Assembly (NCBI RefSeq): GCF_012844225.1
Contig: NZ_JABAGQ010000002.1
Span: forward strand, 490,783 to 554,782
Origin: Rhodococcus sp. 105337
Lineage (GTDB): Bacteria; Actinomycetota; Actinomycetes; Mycobacteriales; Mycobacteriaceae
Length of the DNA: 64,000 nt
Direction: 5' to 3'
Position 1 is the first letter of the stretch. The number at the start of each line of letters is the position of its first letter. Shown one piece after another: positions 50,149-60,870 of this stretch. A program made the position numbers and the translations under genes. The notes beneath the pieces are model-generated. The model did no database searches. It saw nothing but the letters and a program-made list of their open reading frames with translations, and was not told the DNA's origin.

Positions 50149-51255
50149 ATGACAGGTGTCCTCGAATTCGTCCGCGTCCCGCATTCCTCACCCAGCTCTG
50201 CGGAGCGGCGACAGGAGATTCTGTCCGAGCCCGGATTCGGGCAGTACTTCACCGACCACATGGTGTCGATCACCTACACCGAAGGTGTGGGCTGGCACGA
50301 CGCGAAGGTCGAGCCGTACGCCCCGATCCAGATCGATCCCGCTGCCATGGTGCTGCACTACGGCCAGGCGATCTTCGAAGGACTCAAGGCGTACCGGCAG
50401 GCGGACGGCAGCATCTCGTCGTTCCGGTTGAGTGAGAATGCGGCGCGGATGAACCGGTCCGCCGAGCGCCTGGCCATGCCGTACCTGCCGCCGGAGTTGT
50501 TCGAGAAGTCGGTCCGCGAACTGCTCGACGTCGACCACGAGTGGGTTCCCGCGGCGGGCGGGGAGGAGTCGCTGTATCTGCGGCCCTTCATGTTCGCGAC
50601 CGAGCCTGCACTCGGCGTGCGGCCCGCCCACGAGTACCGATACCTCCTCATCGCCTCTCCCGCCGGCGCCTACTTCCCGCGCGGCGTGCGCCCGGTGAGC
50701 GTGTGGCTCTCGCGTGAATACGTGCGCGCCTCGCCCGGCGGCACGGGTGCCGCGAAGTTCGCCGGCAACTATGCGGCGTCGCTCGTCGCGCAGGCCCACG
50801 CCGCCGAGCAGGGTTGTGACCAGGTGGTGTGGCTCGACGCGATCGAACGCAAGTACGTCGAGGAGATGGGCGGGATGAACCTGTACTTCGTGTACGGGTC
50901 CGGCGCGGATGCGCGTCTCGTCACCCCGGAACTGTCGGGGTCGTTGCTGCCCGGCATCACCCGCGACTCGCTGCTGACTCTCGCCACGGATTCCGGTCTG
51001 GTCGTGGACGAACAGCGGATCAGCACCGACGAGTGGCGTGAGAAGGCCGCAAGCGGGGAGATCACCGAGGTGTTCGCGTGTGGAACCGCAGCCGTGATCA
51101 CCCCGGTCGGCAGAATCAAGGACAAGGACGGCGAGTTCATCATCGGAGACGGCGAGCCGGGACCGGTGACGATGGCGCTGCGCGACACGCTGACCGGTAT
51201 CCAGCGCGGCACGTTCGCCGACACGCACGGCTGGATGACGACGCTGCGCGCGTAG
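50149..51255 (+). CDS. ilvE: Branched-chain amino acid aminotransferase
   Basis: The 368-residue fold-type IV PLP enzyme transfers amino groups to make or break down Val, Leu and Ile. Motifs: [65 protein letters not shown] with the expected Schiff-base lysine, and [12 protein letters not shown] 50149 fits family length. Its transcript is ended by the hairpin at 51281-51319. Confidence 0.96.
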   Translation: MTGVLEFVRVPHSSPSSAERRQEILSEPGFGQYFTDHMVSITYTEGVGWHDAKVEPYAPIQIDPAAMVLHYGQAIFEGLKAYRQADGSISSFRLSENAARMNRSAERLAMPYLPPELFEKSVRELLDVDHEWVPAAGGEESLYLRPFMFATEPALGVRPAHEYRYLLIASPAGAYFPRGVRPVSVWLSREYVRASPGGTGAAKFAGNYAASLVAQAHAAEQGCDQVVWLDAIERKYVEEMGGMNLYFVYGSGADARLVTPELSGSLLPGITRDSLLTLATDSGLVVDEQRISTDEWREKAASGEITEVFACGTAAVITPVGRIKDKDGEFIIGDGEPGPVTMALRDTLTGIQRGTFADTHGWMTTLRA

Positions 51256-51280
51256 ATCAGCCCGCAGAGATCTGCACCCG

Positions 51281-51319
51281 GAGAGGGTCGCGACCGTACC
51301 GACGGTCGCGGCCTTCTCT
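51281..51319. terminator. Convergent terminator, ilvE/cobS
   Basis: An imperfect stem (GAGAGG and GCGACCGT paired with ACGGTCGC and CCTTCTC, 51281-51298 with 51301-51319). It lies between the converging ilvE and cobS genes. Confidence 0.75.
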
Positions 51320-51339
51320 GTTTCGGCCGGTCGGCTCTG

Positions 51340-52104
51340 TCAGAGCGCGGTCGCAGCCACCAGTGCGACCGCCGCGACCGTGCCTTCCAGCGCCGCGCCG
51401 AGCACGTCGCCGTTGAGTCCGCCGAACCGGCGGGCGCAGTGCCGCACGAACAGAGCCGACAACACCAGCGCCACGAGTACGGCAAGCGGGCCGAGCCACG
51501 GCGTTGCGGGCGTGGTCAGGACGGCAGCGGCTGTCGCCGCGACCAGCCACAGCGCGATCGGAAGCGGACCCTGCGTTCCGGCCACCAGGGTGCCGAAGCC
51601 GCTTCCCGGCGCCGCGGGCACTCCTCGGCGGCACGCGAGCACCACGGCGACCCGGCCCACGGCTACCGCAACGAGGATCGCCGCCCATCCACCGGCGTCC
51701 GCGAGCGCGCCGAACGACGCCGCCTGAATGCCGAGTACGACGATCGACGCGACGACACCGAACGGCCCCGCTCCGCCGCTGTGCATCACTTCCCGGGCAC
51801 GTTCGGGCGGTCCGTAACAACCGAGACCGTCGGCCGTGTCGCTCAGCCCGTCGACGTGCATCCCACGGGTCCCGACGGCGAGCACACCGACACAGAGCAG
51901 TCCCGTGGCGAAGACCGGCGCACCGGCGGTGCTCGCTACCCAGGACACCGCGGCCGCTGCTGCACCCAGTACCAGGCCGGCGACGGGAGCGGCGGTGATC
52001 GCCCGGCCTGCGACCGTTCTGTCGATGTCGTGCGGGCCCCGCGCGGGAAGGACGGTCAGCCACGAGAGCGACAGCGACACGCCGTCGATCCACCGGCGCA
52101 GCAT
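51340..52104 (-). CDS. cobS: Cobalamin synthase (adenosylcobinamide-GDP ribazoletransferase)
   Basis: The 254-residue membrane enzyme joins alpha-ribazole to adenosylcobinamide-GDP in the last steps of B12 synthesis. About seven hydrophobic helices are present. The hallmark MHVDGLSDTADGLGC segment is at about residues 81-95, followed by GPPERAREVMHSGGAGPFGV. ATG 52104 overlaps the cobT stop (TGATG). It acts on the product of CobT. Confidence 0.95.
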   Translation of the reverse strand: MLRRWIDGVSLSLSWLTVLPARGPHDIDRTVAGRAITAAPVAGLVLGAAAAAVSWVASTAGAPVFATGLLCVGVLAVGTRGMHVDGLSDTADGLGCYGPPERAREVMHSGGAGPFGVVASIVVLGIQAASFGALADAGGWAAILVAVAVGRVAVVLACRRGVPAAPGSGFGTLVAGTQGPLPIALWLVAATAAAVLTTPATPWLGPLAVLVALVLSALFVRHCARRFGGLNGDVLGAALEGTVAAVALVAATAL

Positions 52105-53195
52105 CACCCGGCGGTCTTGGTGGGAGCCTCGTCGCGGGTACTGACTCCGGCCTCCGAGAACGTCGCCATGCTCGCCAGGATCTCCACCGCACCCTGCACG
52201 ACGGGGAGTGCGGCCACCGCGCCCGATCCTTCGCCCAGCCGCATGTCGAGATCCAGAATCGGTTCGAGTCGCAGGTGGCGCAGCGCGATCGTGTGGGCCG
52301 GTTCGGCGGACCGATGCCCGGCGACCCACCATCGTGCTGCGCCCGGGGTCAGTTCTTCGGCCACCATCGCCGCAGCGGTGACCACGACGCCGTCGAGGAT
52401 CACGGGCGTGCGGCGTACCGCAGCCTGCGACAGATATCCCGCCATGGCGGCGAAATCGGCACCGCCCGCTGTGCGCAGCAGGGCGATCGGATCTCGGGTG
52501 TGCGGACGTGCACGCCGCATCGCGTCGCGGATGGCGGTGACCTTGCGCATCCAGCCGGCGTCGTCGACTCCGGTGCCGCGGCCGACGGCGGCGACAGGTT
52601 CGGTGCTCGTCAGCGTCGCGATGAGGACGGTGGCGGGGGTGGTGTTGCCGATCCCCATGTCACCGGCGATCAGGAGATCCGCTCCTTCGTCGACTTCTCG
52701 GTCGGCGAGTGCGCGACCGGCCTCGACCGCCCGTACCGTCTCGTCGTGGGTCAGCGCGTCTTCGCGGTCGATGCTCCCGCTCGAGCGCCGGATCTTGAAG
52801 GTGGACACCTCGGCGGGGGTGTCGCCGTCCACCGCCATATCGACGACGCGGACGCCTGCTCCGGCAACGCCGGCAAGGACGTTCACTGCTGCTCCGCCTG
52901 CTACGAGGTTGGCGACCATCTGGGCCGTCACCTCCGGCGGGTATGCGGAGACACCGTTGCGTGCGACTCCGTGGTCACCGGCGAAGACCACGACGCGGGG
53001 CCGCCGGAACGGGTGCGGGGGAACTTCGCCCTGGCATGCGGCGACCCAGCAACCGAGGACCTCGAGACGGCCCAGTGAGCCGGCAGGCTTGGTCAGGTCC
53101 CGCTGTCGTTCCTCGGCGACGAGTCGCACCTCCCTGTCCGGTGCGGTCAGCTGGGGGAACTCGATACCGGCGGGTGAGCCGGGGGTGCTGGTCAC
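52104..53195 (-). CDS. cobT: Nicotinate-nucleotide:DMB phosphoribosyltransferase
   Basis: The 363-residue enzyme makes alpha-ribazole phosphate for the lower ligand of cobalamin. Family blocks: [31 protein letters not shown], the [14 protein letters not shown] motif, and [18 protein letters not shown] with the catalytic glutamate. GTG 53195 gives typical length. It is coupled with cobS; the RNase H-phosphatase at 11685-12830 may supply the dephosphorylation step. Confidence 0.96.
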   Translation of the reverse strand: MTSTPGSPAGIEFPQLTAPDREVRLVAEERQRDLTKPAGSLGRLEVLGCWVAACQGEVPPHPFRRPRVVVFAGDHGVARNGVSAYPPEVTAQMVANLVAGGAAVNVLAGVAGAGVRVVDMAVDGDTPAEVSTFKIRRSSGSIDREDALTHDETVRAVEAGRALADREVDEGADLLIAGDMGIGNTTPATVLIATLTSTEPVAAVGRGTGVDDAGWMRKVTAIRDAMRRARPHTRDPIALLRTAGGADFAAMAGYLSQAAVRRTPVILDGVVVTAAAMVAEELTPGAARWWVAGHRSAEPAHTIALRHLRLEPILDLDMRLGEGSGAVAALPVVQGAVEILASMATFSEAGVSTRDEAPTKTAG

Positions 53196-53317
53196 ATGTC
53201 ACCTCTCGCGTGGGGAATCACCGACTGACGCTATCAATTCGCCCTGTGGCACAAATCCGACGATGGATGTCTTTTCTGCCACTTTCGCTCGGAGATCATC
53301 ACCCGCAGGCTGGCACT

Positions 53318-53542
53318 ATGGCGGACATCATAGTGATCATGGGCTTTCTCCTGGCACTCGCGGCCGCGCCGGAGATCGGCCGGTTCCTCCCGGCTGCGCG
53401 GCCCCGGTGGGTGGCGCGGGCCTGGTGGCGGACCAACGCCTTCCGGCCCGGAGAGACGAATCGGCCGCAGCCCGAATTGTCCGAGGACGAGCGGGCCGCG
53501 GCCGAAAACCACGATGTGTGCCGAGCGGGCGAAGATTCCTAG
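53318..53542 (+). CDS. Small membrane-anchored protein, unknown
   Basis: A 74-residue product with one N-terminal hydrophobic helix (ADIIVIMGFLLALAAAPEIG) and a basic, tryptophan-containing middle (RPRWVARAWWRTNAF), then an acidic tail. The gene is tail-to-tail with DUF3043 and shares four bases with its end. The small size, the absence of a strong ribosome site and lack of known relatives make it uncertain. Confidence 0.5.
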   Translation: MADIIVIMGFLLALAAAPEIGRFLPAARPRWVARAWWRTNAFRPGETNRPQPELSEDERAAAENHDVCRAGEDS

Positions 53543-54210
53543 ACGGCGTCGCCGGGCTTGACCCGGGGGAGCGGCGCGCGGAGCTTGCGGATCTGCGACG
53601 CGCGGACGAACGCGTACCAGCCCAGCCCGAATCCGCCCTGGGCGGAGTCGGGATAACGCTCGCGGACCTTCCTGTTCACGAGACGGCCGAGGTAGATCCC
53701 CTCGATCACCATCAGCAGCATCAGGAGGAACATCGCCAGCGTGACGTACTGCTGCACGACGGGGCCGAGGAACATCGACATGATGAGCACCAGCGCGAGC
53801 GGCATGAAGAGGCCGACGAGGTTGCGGCGGCTGTCGACGAGATCGCGCACGTACGCGCGCTCCGGGCCCCGGTCGCGGGGAAGCAGGAACTTCTCTTCGC
53901 CGGCGAGCATCCGGTTACGGCGCTCGGATGCGGCCGCGCGACGCTCGGCTGCAGCGGCTTTGCGCTGGTCTTTCGACTGCGACTTGCGTGCGGCTTTGCG
54001 CCGCTCGCGCGCTTCCTTCGCCGTCATCGGGGCCGGGGCGACCGGGCCGCGACGGCGACTTTCGGCGTCTCGGCGCTTGGGCGTCGGGCGGCCCTTGCCG
54101 GTGGTGACCTTCGGGGCGGCGGCGACAGCCTCCCCGTCGGGCAGGGCCTCGGGCACGGGAACCTCGTGGTCGGCGGACTCGTCGGAACCGCCGCGGCGTA
54201 GCAACTTCAC
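53539..54210 (-). CDS. DUF3043 membrane protein
   Basis: The 223-residue protein has a long, charged, Lys/Arg/Ala-rich N-terminal half (KARERRKAARKSQSKDQ-type) that is probably cytosolic and disordered, followed by GEEKFLLPRDRGPERAYVRD and two helices (LVGLFMPLALVLIMSMFLGP, YVTLAMFLLMLLMVIEGIYL), and a short basic end. It matches the actinobacterial DUF3043 family, near Rv2206 in M. tuberculosis. Function unknown. GTG 54210 is used. Confidence 0.88.
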   Translation of the reverse strand: MKLLRRGGSDESADHEVPVPEALPDGEAVAAAPKVTTGKGRPTPKRRDAESRRRGPVAPAPMTAKEARERRKAARKSQSKDQRKAAAAERRAAASERRNRMLAGEEKFLLPRDRGPERAYVRDLVDSRRNLVGLFMPLALVLIMSMFLGPVVQQYVTLAMFLLMLLMVIEGIYLGRLVNRKVRERYPDSAQGGFGLGWYAFVRASQIRKLRAPLPRVKPGDAV

Positions 54211-54323
54211 CCTTCCAGGCTATGGGATATTCGCGAGAACGGGTAAACCAGGCTGCAATACCACTGTGTTGCGCGACTCGTTCACGGGGAATACATCCGG
54301 GCGCGGTACCGTTGAGGCATCCG

Positions 54324-54359
54324 GGTCCGACACGAACCACAGGTCCGACACGAAATACA
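54324..54359. repeat. 18-bp tandem repeat in the HesB-gene leader
   Basis: Two direct copies of an 18-bp unit, GGTCCGACACGAACCACA and GGTCCGACACGAAATACA, abut one another and end 10 bases before the start codon of the next gene, covering its ribosome-binding region. Confidence 0.75.
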
Positions 54360-54369
54360 GGGAGCGCCC

Positions 54370-54720
54370 ATGACTGTGCAGCAAGAAACCGACACTCACG
54401 GCGTCGTCCTGACCGAGGCCGCCGCCTCCAAGGCGAAGGCACTTCTCGATCAGGAGGGCCGTGACGACCTCGCACTGCGTATCGCCGTGCAGCCCGGCGG
54501 CTGCGCCGGTCTTCGATACCAGTTGTTCTTCGACGATCGCAGTCTCGACGGCGACCTGATCAAGGACTTCGCCGGCGTCAAGCTCGCTGTGGACCGTATG
54601 AGCGCTCCGTACGTCGAAGGTGCGGCGATCGATTTCGTCGACACCATCGAGAAGCAGGGCTTCACGATCGACAACCCGAACGCCACGGGTTCGTGCGCGT
54701 GCGGTGATTCGTTCAACTGA
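54370..54720 (+). CDS. HesB/IscA-type iron-sulfur cluster carrier
   Basis: The 116-residue A-type carrier delivers Fe-S clusters to apo-enzymes. Cysteine ligands: QPGGCAGLRYQ (first) and the C-terminal GSCACGDSF pair. LTEAAASKAKALLDQEGRDD and the IDFVDTIEKQGFTIDNPNAT region are typical. It matches M. tuberculosis Rv2204c in position. LipA, CtaC-linked enzymes and other Fe-S proteins may be clients. A strong hairpin follows at 54729-54766. Confidence 0.93.
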   Translation: MTVQQETDTHGVVLTEAAASKAKALLDQEGRDDLALRIAVQPGGCAGLRYQLFFDDRSLDGDLIKDFAGVKLAVDRMSAPYVEGAAIDFVDTIEKQGFTIDNPNATGSCACGDSFN

Positions 54721-55815
<1,095 letters not shown>

Positions 55816-55844
55816 TTCACCGGGCTCCGGCCCTCGGAACGACA

Positions 55845-55894
55845 ACAGACGGTCGTGGCCACTTCCGCTCGGCGGAGTGGCCACGACCGTCTGT
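55845..55894. terminator. Bidirectional terminator, adoK/asnB
   Basis: A perfect 19-bp inverted repeat (55845-55863 with 55876-55894). It lies between the convergent adoK and asnB genes; one side ends in CTGTCTTGG, the other in TTGTCGTTCC on the minus strand. Confidence 0.85.
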
Positions 55895-55911
55895 CTTGGT
55901 GCGTGTGGTGC

Positions 55912-57837
55912 CTAGACCTCGACGGGGTACGCCGGTTCCTGGATCTGCGGAACGATGCGCTCCTCGACGAAGATGCCGTGCCAGATCATGAACACCAGCA
56001 CGGTCCACAGCCGGCGGCTGTGGTCGACCGTGCCGACGCGATGGTCGTCGAGCATCTTCGTCACCGCGGCCTTGTCGATCAGGTGGTCGGTGCCGGACTC
56101 GGCGATCACCTGATGCGCCCAGTCGAACAGCTCGGTGCCGGCGAGCCAGTGCCGCAGCGGCACCGGGAACCCGAGCTTCGCGCGGTGCAGGACATGGGAC
56201 GGGACGATGCCCTCGAGCGATTTACGCAGCGCGTACTTGGTGGTGTCCTTGGTGATCTTCTGGTCCAGCGGGACCTGCGACGCCACGCGGTACACCTCGG
56301 GATCGAGGAACGGGACGCGCAGCTCGAGGGAATTCGCCATGGTCATCTTGTCGGCCTTGACGAGGATGTCGCCGCGCAGCCACGTGAACAGGTCCAGGTG
56401 CTGCATGCGGGCGACGGGATCCCAGCCCACCGACCGCGCATAGATGGGCGCGGTGACGTCCTGGTGCGTCCACTCGGGCCGGAACTCGCGCAGCACCGAC
56501 CGCAGTTGCGCGTCGCTGAAGCTCCGCGCGTTGCCGTAGTAGCGCTCCTCGAGCGGCATCGACCCGCGATGCAGCAGGCTCTTGCCCCGGGTTCCCTCGG
56601 GAATACGGTCGGACAGTCTGCCTGCGGCGCGGCGCAGCGCCGGAGGCAGGAACTCGAACGGTCGCAGCGACAGCGGCTCCCGGTAGATCGTGTAACCGCC
56701 GAACAGTTCGTCGGCGCCCTCGCCCGAGAGCACCACCTTGACGTGCTTGCGGGCCTCCTTGGCGATGAACCAGAGCGGCACCAGCGCCGGGTCGGCGACA
56801 GGGTCGTCGAGGTACCAGACGATCTCGGGAATGGCCGCGGCGAACTCGGCGGGGGAGACGACCCGCACCACGTGGCGCGCACCGATCGCGGCGGCGGACT
56901 CGGCGGCCACGTCGACCTCCGAATATCCCTCCCGCTCGAAGCCGGCCGTGAACGTGATGAGGTTCGGATTGTGGCGCATCGCCAGAGCCGCAATGGCGGT
57001 GGAGTCGATGCCACCGGACAGGAACGAACCCACCGTCACGTCCGCGCGCATGTGCTTGGCGACAGAATCCTCGAGCGCGTCGGCGATCTCGCGGTAGCGA
57101 TCCTGCTCGCGGCCTGCCGCGAAGGGCCGCACCGGGAAGGTCGGTTCGAAGTACCGCGTGATCTCGGGCTCCGCTCCCGGGGTCAGTCGCGCGTAGCAAC
57201 CCGACTCGAGCCGGCGGATCTCCTTGTGGAGCGATTCGGGCTCGGGCACGTACTGCAGGACCGTGTAGTGCTCCACTGCCCGCGGATCGAGTTCGGTACC
57301 GATGCCGATCAGGTCGGCCAGTTCGAGAAGGCTCTTCTTCTCGCTGCCGAACGCGGTGCCGGCGGTGCCGGTCGCGAGGAACAGCGGCTTGATGCCGAAC
57401 GGGTCGCGTGCCAGGAACAGCTCACGGTTCACGGTGTCCCAGATCGCGAACGCGAACATTCCGCGCAGGCGGCGCACGGCCTCGGCGCCCCAGTGGTGGT
57501 ACGCCGCGACGATGGTCTCGCTGTCGCCTTCGGTCTCGAACGTCGCCCCGAACTCGTCGGCGAGTTCCTTGCGCAGTTCGAGATAGTTGTAGATCTCGCC
57601 GTTGAAGGTCAGGGCATACCGGTCGGGCTGCTCCGGAGGCCCCCAGCGCAGAGGCTGATGCGAATGGGCGATGTCGATGATCGACAGTCGGTTGAACCCG
57701 AAGACGAGATCGGCATCATTCCAGGTGCCGTGTTCGTCCGGGCCGCGATGCCGGAGGCAGTGCATTGCGGACGCCACCTGGGCGACGGCCTCGTCGCTGG
57801 TGCCGTCGGTGGTCAGAAACCCGAGCAAGCCGCACAC
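55912..57837 (-). CDS. asnB: Glutamine-dependent amidotransferase, AsnB/LtsA type
   Basis: The 641-residue enzyme has an N-terminal glutaminase domain with catalytic Cys2 (MCGLLGF), RHRGPDEHG, LSIID and NGEIYNY, and an asparagine-synthetase ATP domain with SGGIDSTAIAAL near 262 and SGEGADELFGGY. In corynebacteria the homologue LtsA is needed for lysozyme resistance and amidates diaminopimelate of peptidoglycan; M. tuberculosis Rv2201 is AsnB. I cannot tell free-asparagine synthesis from cell-wall amidation by sequence. GTG 57837. It is divergent from ctaC. Confidence 0.93.
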   Translation of the reverse strand: MCGLLGFLTTDGTSDEAVAQVASAMHCLRHRGPDEHGTWNDADLVFGFNRLSIIDIAHSHQPLRWGPPEQPDRYALTFNGEIYNYLELRKELADEFGATFETEGDSETIVAAYHHWGAEAVRRLRGMFAFAIWDTVNRELFLARDPFGIKPLFLATGTAGTAFGSEKKSLLELADLIGIGTELDPRAVEHYTVLQYVPEPESLHKEIRRLESGCYARLTPGAEPEITRYFEPTFPVRPFAAGREQDRYREIADALEDSVAKHMRADVTVGSFLSGGIDSTAIAALAMRHNPNLITFTAGFEREGYSEVDVAAESAAAIGARHVVRVVSPAEFAAAIPEIVWYLDDPVADPALVPLWFIAKEARKHVKVVLSGEGADELFGGYTIYREPLSLRPFEFLPPALRRAAGRLSDRIPEGTRGKSLLHRGSMPLEERYYGNARSFSDAQLRSVLREFRPEWTHQDVTAPIYARSVGWDPVARMQHLDLFTWLRGDILVKADKMTMANSLELRVPFLDPEVYRVASQVPLDQKITKDTTKYALRKSLEGIVPSHVLHRAKLGFPVPLRHWLAGTELFDWAHQVIAESGTDHLIDKAAVTKMLDDHRVGTVDHSRRLWTVLVFMIWHGIFVEERIVPQIQEPAYPVEV

Positions 57838-58145
57838 GCGTTCGGTACCTCATTCCGTTCGGGGTGTCAGAAGCGAACCAGCCGGCGACCACCGCTCAGG
57901 GCCGTGGGAACTGTTCGCCGACGTTCGTCGTTGTTCCCTTGGAGTATGCCGCAGACAGCCGGGAGGGCGAGCGGGCGGCACCGCGCAAAAACCGTCGTCA
58001 CGTCGGTACGTTCCGGGCGAATCCCCAGGCGCGACACTTTCTTCGTGCCCCGAGGATGGATAGCGGCCGGGTTTGGTCTACGCTGCGTAGTAATTGGGCT
58101 GGCCCTCTTGGTGTGCCCTACTGAAATTGCAGCGATCAGGAAGGC
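57838..58145. other. Divergent promoter region asnB/ctaC
   Basis: About 308 bases without a supported gene between the divergent asnB and ctaC starts. It should hold both promoters. A GTAATTGGG-like segment near 58090 is AT-rich relative to surroundings and may be part of the ctaC promoter; no operator palindrome was recognised. Confidence 0.5.
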
Positions 58146-59198
58146 GTGAACGTGGCGCAAGGTCGGATCCTTCGGCGGTTCGGGCTCGCAGCATCACTCG
58201 GCATTGCAGCCTTGGTGCTGACCGGGTGTTCGAGCGAAGAAGTCCTTCGTTTCGGCTGGCCGGAGGGCGTGACCCCCCAAGCCGAGCGTATGCGTGACCT
58301 GTGGACGTGGTCGGTTGTCGCCGCCCTCGTCATGGGAATTCTCGTGTGGGCCCTCACCTTCTGGGTGATCATCGCCTACCGGCGACGGAAGGACTCCCCG
58401 GAGTTCCCGCGGCAGACGGCATACAACGTGCCGCTCGAGCTCGCGTACACGGCGGCGCCGTTCGTTGCTGTGTGTGTCCTCTTCTACTTCACGGTCGTGG
58501 TGCAGAACTACGTCCTGGAGAAGGAAGACAACCCCAACGTCGTCGTCGACGTCACCGGTTTCCAGTGGAACTGGAAGTTCGGTTACCGCTCGATCGACCT
58601 CCAGGACGGAAGTCAGCCGTACAACGGCATCGACGAGGCCGCCGAGGAAGCAGTGCAGATCGACATCCCCAATGCGGAGGATGCGCACGCCGAACTCGGC
58701 CCGATCCACGGTGCCCCGGTCGAAGACCTGTCCTACCTGCACTACGACAAGATCGAGACGATCGGCACCAGCAACGAGGTTCCCGTCCTGGTCCTCCCGA
58801 CCGGCAAGCGGATCGAGTTCTACCTCGCGTCGTCGGACGTCATCCACTCGTTCTGGGTCCCCGAGTTCCTGTTCAAGCGTGACGTGAACCCGAACCCGAT
58901 CCAGAACAACTCCGACCCGGTCTTCCAGATCTCGGAGATCGAGCGTGAGGGCGCCTTCGTCGGTCGCTGCGCGGAGATGTGCGGCACCTACCACGCGATG
59001 ATGAACTTCGAGGTCCGCGCGGTGAGCCCCGAGGACTTCGCACGCTTCATCGACCTTCGTAAGCCTGTCGAGGACGGCGGACAGGGTCTGTCCAACGCCG
59101 CCGCACTCGAGGCCATCGGCCAGAGCCCCGTCGCCACGTCGACGGTCCCGTTCAAGACCGATCGCACCGACCGTTCCGCATCCGGCGCCAGCGAGTGA
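58146..59198 (+). CDS. ctaC: Cytochrome c oxidase subunit II
   Basis: The 350-residue subunit takes electrons from cytochrome bcc and passes them to subunit I. It has a lipoprotein-type signal with VLTGCSSEE (Cys near 28), two membrane helices (residues 55-78 and about 100-118), and an outer CuA domain: [13 protein letters not shown] and the ligand set [12 protein letters not shown] near 275. The long loop with [14 protein letters not shown] is typical of actinobacterial subunit II. SURF1 at 7522-8472 helps assemble the same oxidase. GTG 58146. Confidence 0.96.
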   Translation: MNVAQGRILRRFGLAASLGIAALVLTGCSSEEVLRFGWPEGVTPQAERMRDLWTWSVVAALVMGILVWALTFWVIIAYRRRKDSPEFPRQTAYNVPLELAYTAAPFVAVCVLFYFTVVVQNYVLEKEDNPNVVVDVTGFQWNWKFGYRSIDLQDGSQPYNGIDEAAEEAVQIDIPNAEDAHAELGPIHGAPVEDLSYLHYDKIETIGTSNEVPVLVLPTGKRIEFYLASSDVIHSFWVPEFLFKRDVNPNPIQNNSDPVFQISEIEREGAFVGRCAEMCGTYHAMMNFEVRAVSPEDFARFIDLRKPVEDGGQGLSNAAALEAIGQSPVATSTVPFKTDRTDRSASGASE

Positions 59199-59238
59199 CC
59201 CGTCTCTTCGCCTTTCATCGACAAGGACAAGTGCTGAT

Positions 59239-59655
59239 ATGAAAATCGAAGCCAAGCTCTTCGAAGTGACGACGGTGTTCTTCGTGCTCGTCGCGATCGT
59301 GTACGGAACCTTCACAGGATTGTCCCGTACGGGCATCGAGTGGGCGGGTCTCACCGGCATCGTGCTCTCCGCCGGACTGACCCTCATCATCGGAACGTAC
59401 TTCCGGTTCGTGGCTCGGCGTCTCGACACTCGCCCCGAGGACTACGAGGATGCCGAGATCAGCGATGGCGCCGGCGACCTCGGATTCTTCAGCGCGGGCA
59501 GCTTCTGGCCCATCCTGCTGGCCGCGTCGGCATCCTTCGCCGCCATCTCGCTGGCGTTCTTCCAGCCCTGGATGATCGCGGGTGCCGTGGTGCTGATCCT
59601 CGCGGCGTCGGCCGGCCTGGTGTTCGAGTACCACATCGGTCCCGAGAAGCACTGA
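59239..59655 (+). CDS. ctaF: Cytochrome c oxidase subunit IV
   Basis: The 138-residue integral membrane subunit has four helices (residues about 9-25, 36-54, 85-101, 109-128) and the start [17 protein letters not shown] typical of CtaF, the actinobacterial fourth subunit. It follows ctaC by 40 bases in the same direction. The family is specific to actinobacterial aa3 oxidase. A hairpin with a TTCG loop follows. Confidence 0.93.
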   Translation: MKIEAKLFEVTTVFFVLVAIVYGTFTGLSRTGIEWAGLTGIVLSAGLTLIIGTYFRFVARRLDTRPEDYEDAEISDGAGDLGFFSAGSFWPILLAASASFAAISLAFFQPWMIAGAVVLILAASAGLVFEYHIGPEKH

Positions 59656-59670
59656 GCGAGTTCATAGTCC

Positions 59671-59708
59671 ACAGCGGGCGCCACACCTTCGGGTGTGGCG
59701 CCCGCTGT
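59671..59708 (+). terminator. Terminator of ctaC-ctaF
   Basis: A perfect 17-bp stem (59671-59687 with 59692-59708) capped by a stable TTCG tetraloop, just after the ctaF stop codon. Confidence 0.88.
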
Positions 59709-59863
59709 CGTCGGCGCCGTTCCGGTTCTTCTCGAGGTGGAGCGGTTGTCACTCGTCCGGCTACGTACCGACGGGCTGTCGGGCCGGGCGGGCGATCGGC
59801 TACCGTTTGAAGGTCGACCCGCGACCGCGCGTCGCTCGATCGACCGAACTGTGGAGGTTTCCC

Positions 59864-60817
59864 GTGGCTGGTGGTCTCGTCGCCCTGCTGGACGACGTCG
59901 CGGCGCTCGCGAAAGCAGCAGCGGCGTCCATCGACGACGTCGGCGCAGCGGCCGGTCGCGCGAGCGTCAAGGCCGCGGGAGTGGTCGTCGACGACACCGC
60001 GGTCACTCCCCGCTACGTGCACGGATTCAGCCCGGATCGCGAACTGCCGATCATTCGCAAGATCGCGATCGGTTCCATCCGCAACAAGCTCCTGATCATC
60101 CTCCCGGTGGCGATGATCCTCAGCCAGTTCCTGCCGCAAGCGCTGCCGTACCTGCTCATCGCCGGCGGCCTGTTCCTGTGCTACGAGGGAGCGGAGAAGG
60201 TCTACGAGGCCCTCACCGGGGGCCATCACGAGGACGAGGCCGCGGACGCACCCAAGTCCGGACCGGAACTCGAAAAGACCATGGTCAACGGAGCCATCCG
60301 GACCGATCTGATCCTGTCCGCCGAGATCATGGTGATTTCGCTGTCGTCGGTCGAGTCCGAACCGTTCCTCACCAGGCTGATGGTTCTGATCGTCGTGGCG
60401 CTCCTCATCACCGCGCTGGTGTACGGCGTGGTCGCGCTGATCGTGAAGATGGACGACGTGGGACTGTCGCTCGCCCAGCGGCAGTCGTCGTTCGCTCGCC
60501 GGGTCGGCCGGGGACTCGTCGCCGCGATGCCGAAGGTGATGGCCGTGCTCACCGTCGTGGGGATCGCCGCGATGCTGTGGGTCGGCGGGCACATCCTGAT
60601 CATCAATGTCGGCGAGGCCGGATTCCATTGGCCCGCCGACCGGCTTCACGATCTCGAGCACTGGTTCGGTGAACTCGTCCACGGCGGGTTCGGCGGTGTC
60701 CTGTCCTGGACTTCCGGGACCGTGGTCTCGGCCCTCGTCGGACTCGTTCTCGGGGCACTGGTGGTCCTGGTGATGCACCTGATTCCGAAGCGGAAGAAGA
60801 CGTCCTCGGTGCACTGA
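59864..60817 (+). CDS. DUF808 family membrane protein
   Basis: The 317-residue protein begins VAGGLVALLDDVAALAKAAA, the DUF808 (YedI) signature, and includes the family block AGVVVDDTAVTPRYVHGFS. Seven or eight hydrophobic helices follow, e.g. IILPVAMILSQFLPQALPYL and MVLIVVALLITALVYGVVAL. The function is unknown; roles in ion handling have been guessed. GTG 59864 follows GGAGG. The stop codon lies in the first unit of a 15-bp tandem repeat. Confidence 0.92.
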   Translation: MAGGLVALLDDVAALAKAAAASIDDVGAAAGRASVKAAGVVVDDTAVTPRYVHGFSPDRELPIIRKIAIGSIRNKLLIILPVAMILSQFLPQALPYLLIAGGLFLCYEGAEKVYEALTGGHHEDEAADAPKSGPELEKTMVNGAIRTDLILSAEIMVISLSSVESEPFLTRLMVLIVVALLITALVYGVVALIVKMDDVGLSLAQRQSSFARRVGRGLVAAMPKVMAVLTVVGIAAMLWVGGHILIINVGEAGFHWPADRLHDLEHWFGELVHGGFGGVLSWTSGTVVSALVGLVLGALVVLVMHLIPKRKKTSSVH

Positions 60818-60870
60818 AACTTCGGGCACTGAAACTTCGGGCACTGAAACTTCGGGCACTGAGACTTCGG
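60811..60870. repeat. 15-bp tandem repeat over DUF808 stop codon
   Basis: Four units of GCACTGAAACTTCGG (the fourth has one change), followed by a more diverged partial unit. The first unit contains the TGA stop of the DUF808 gene, so gain or loss of downstream units leaves the protein unchanged. Confidence 0.9.

Noticed and set aside
55855..58149. 764-codon plus-strand frame opposite asnB
   Set aside because: Shadow of AsnB, without start or similarity.
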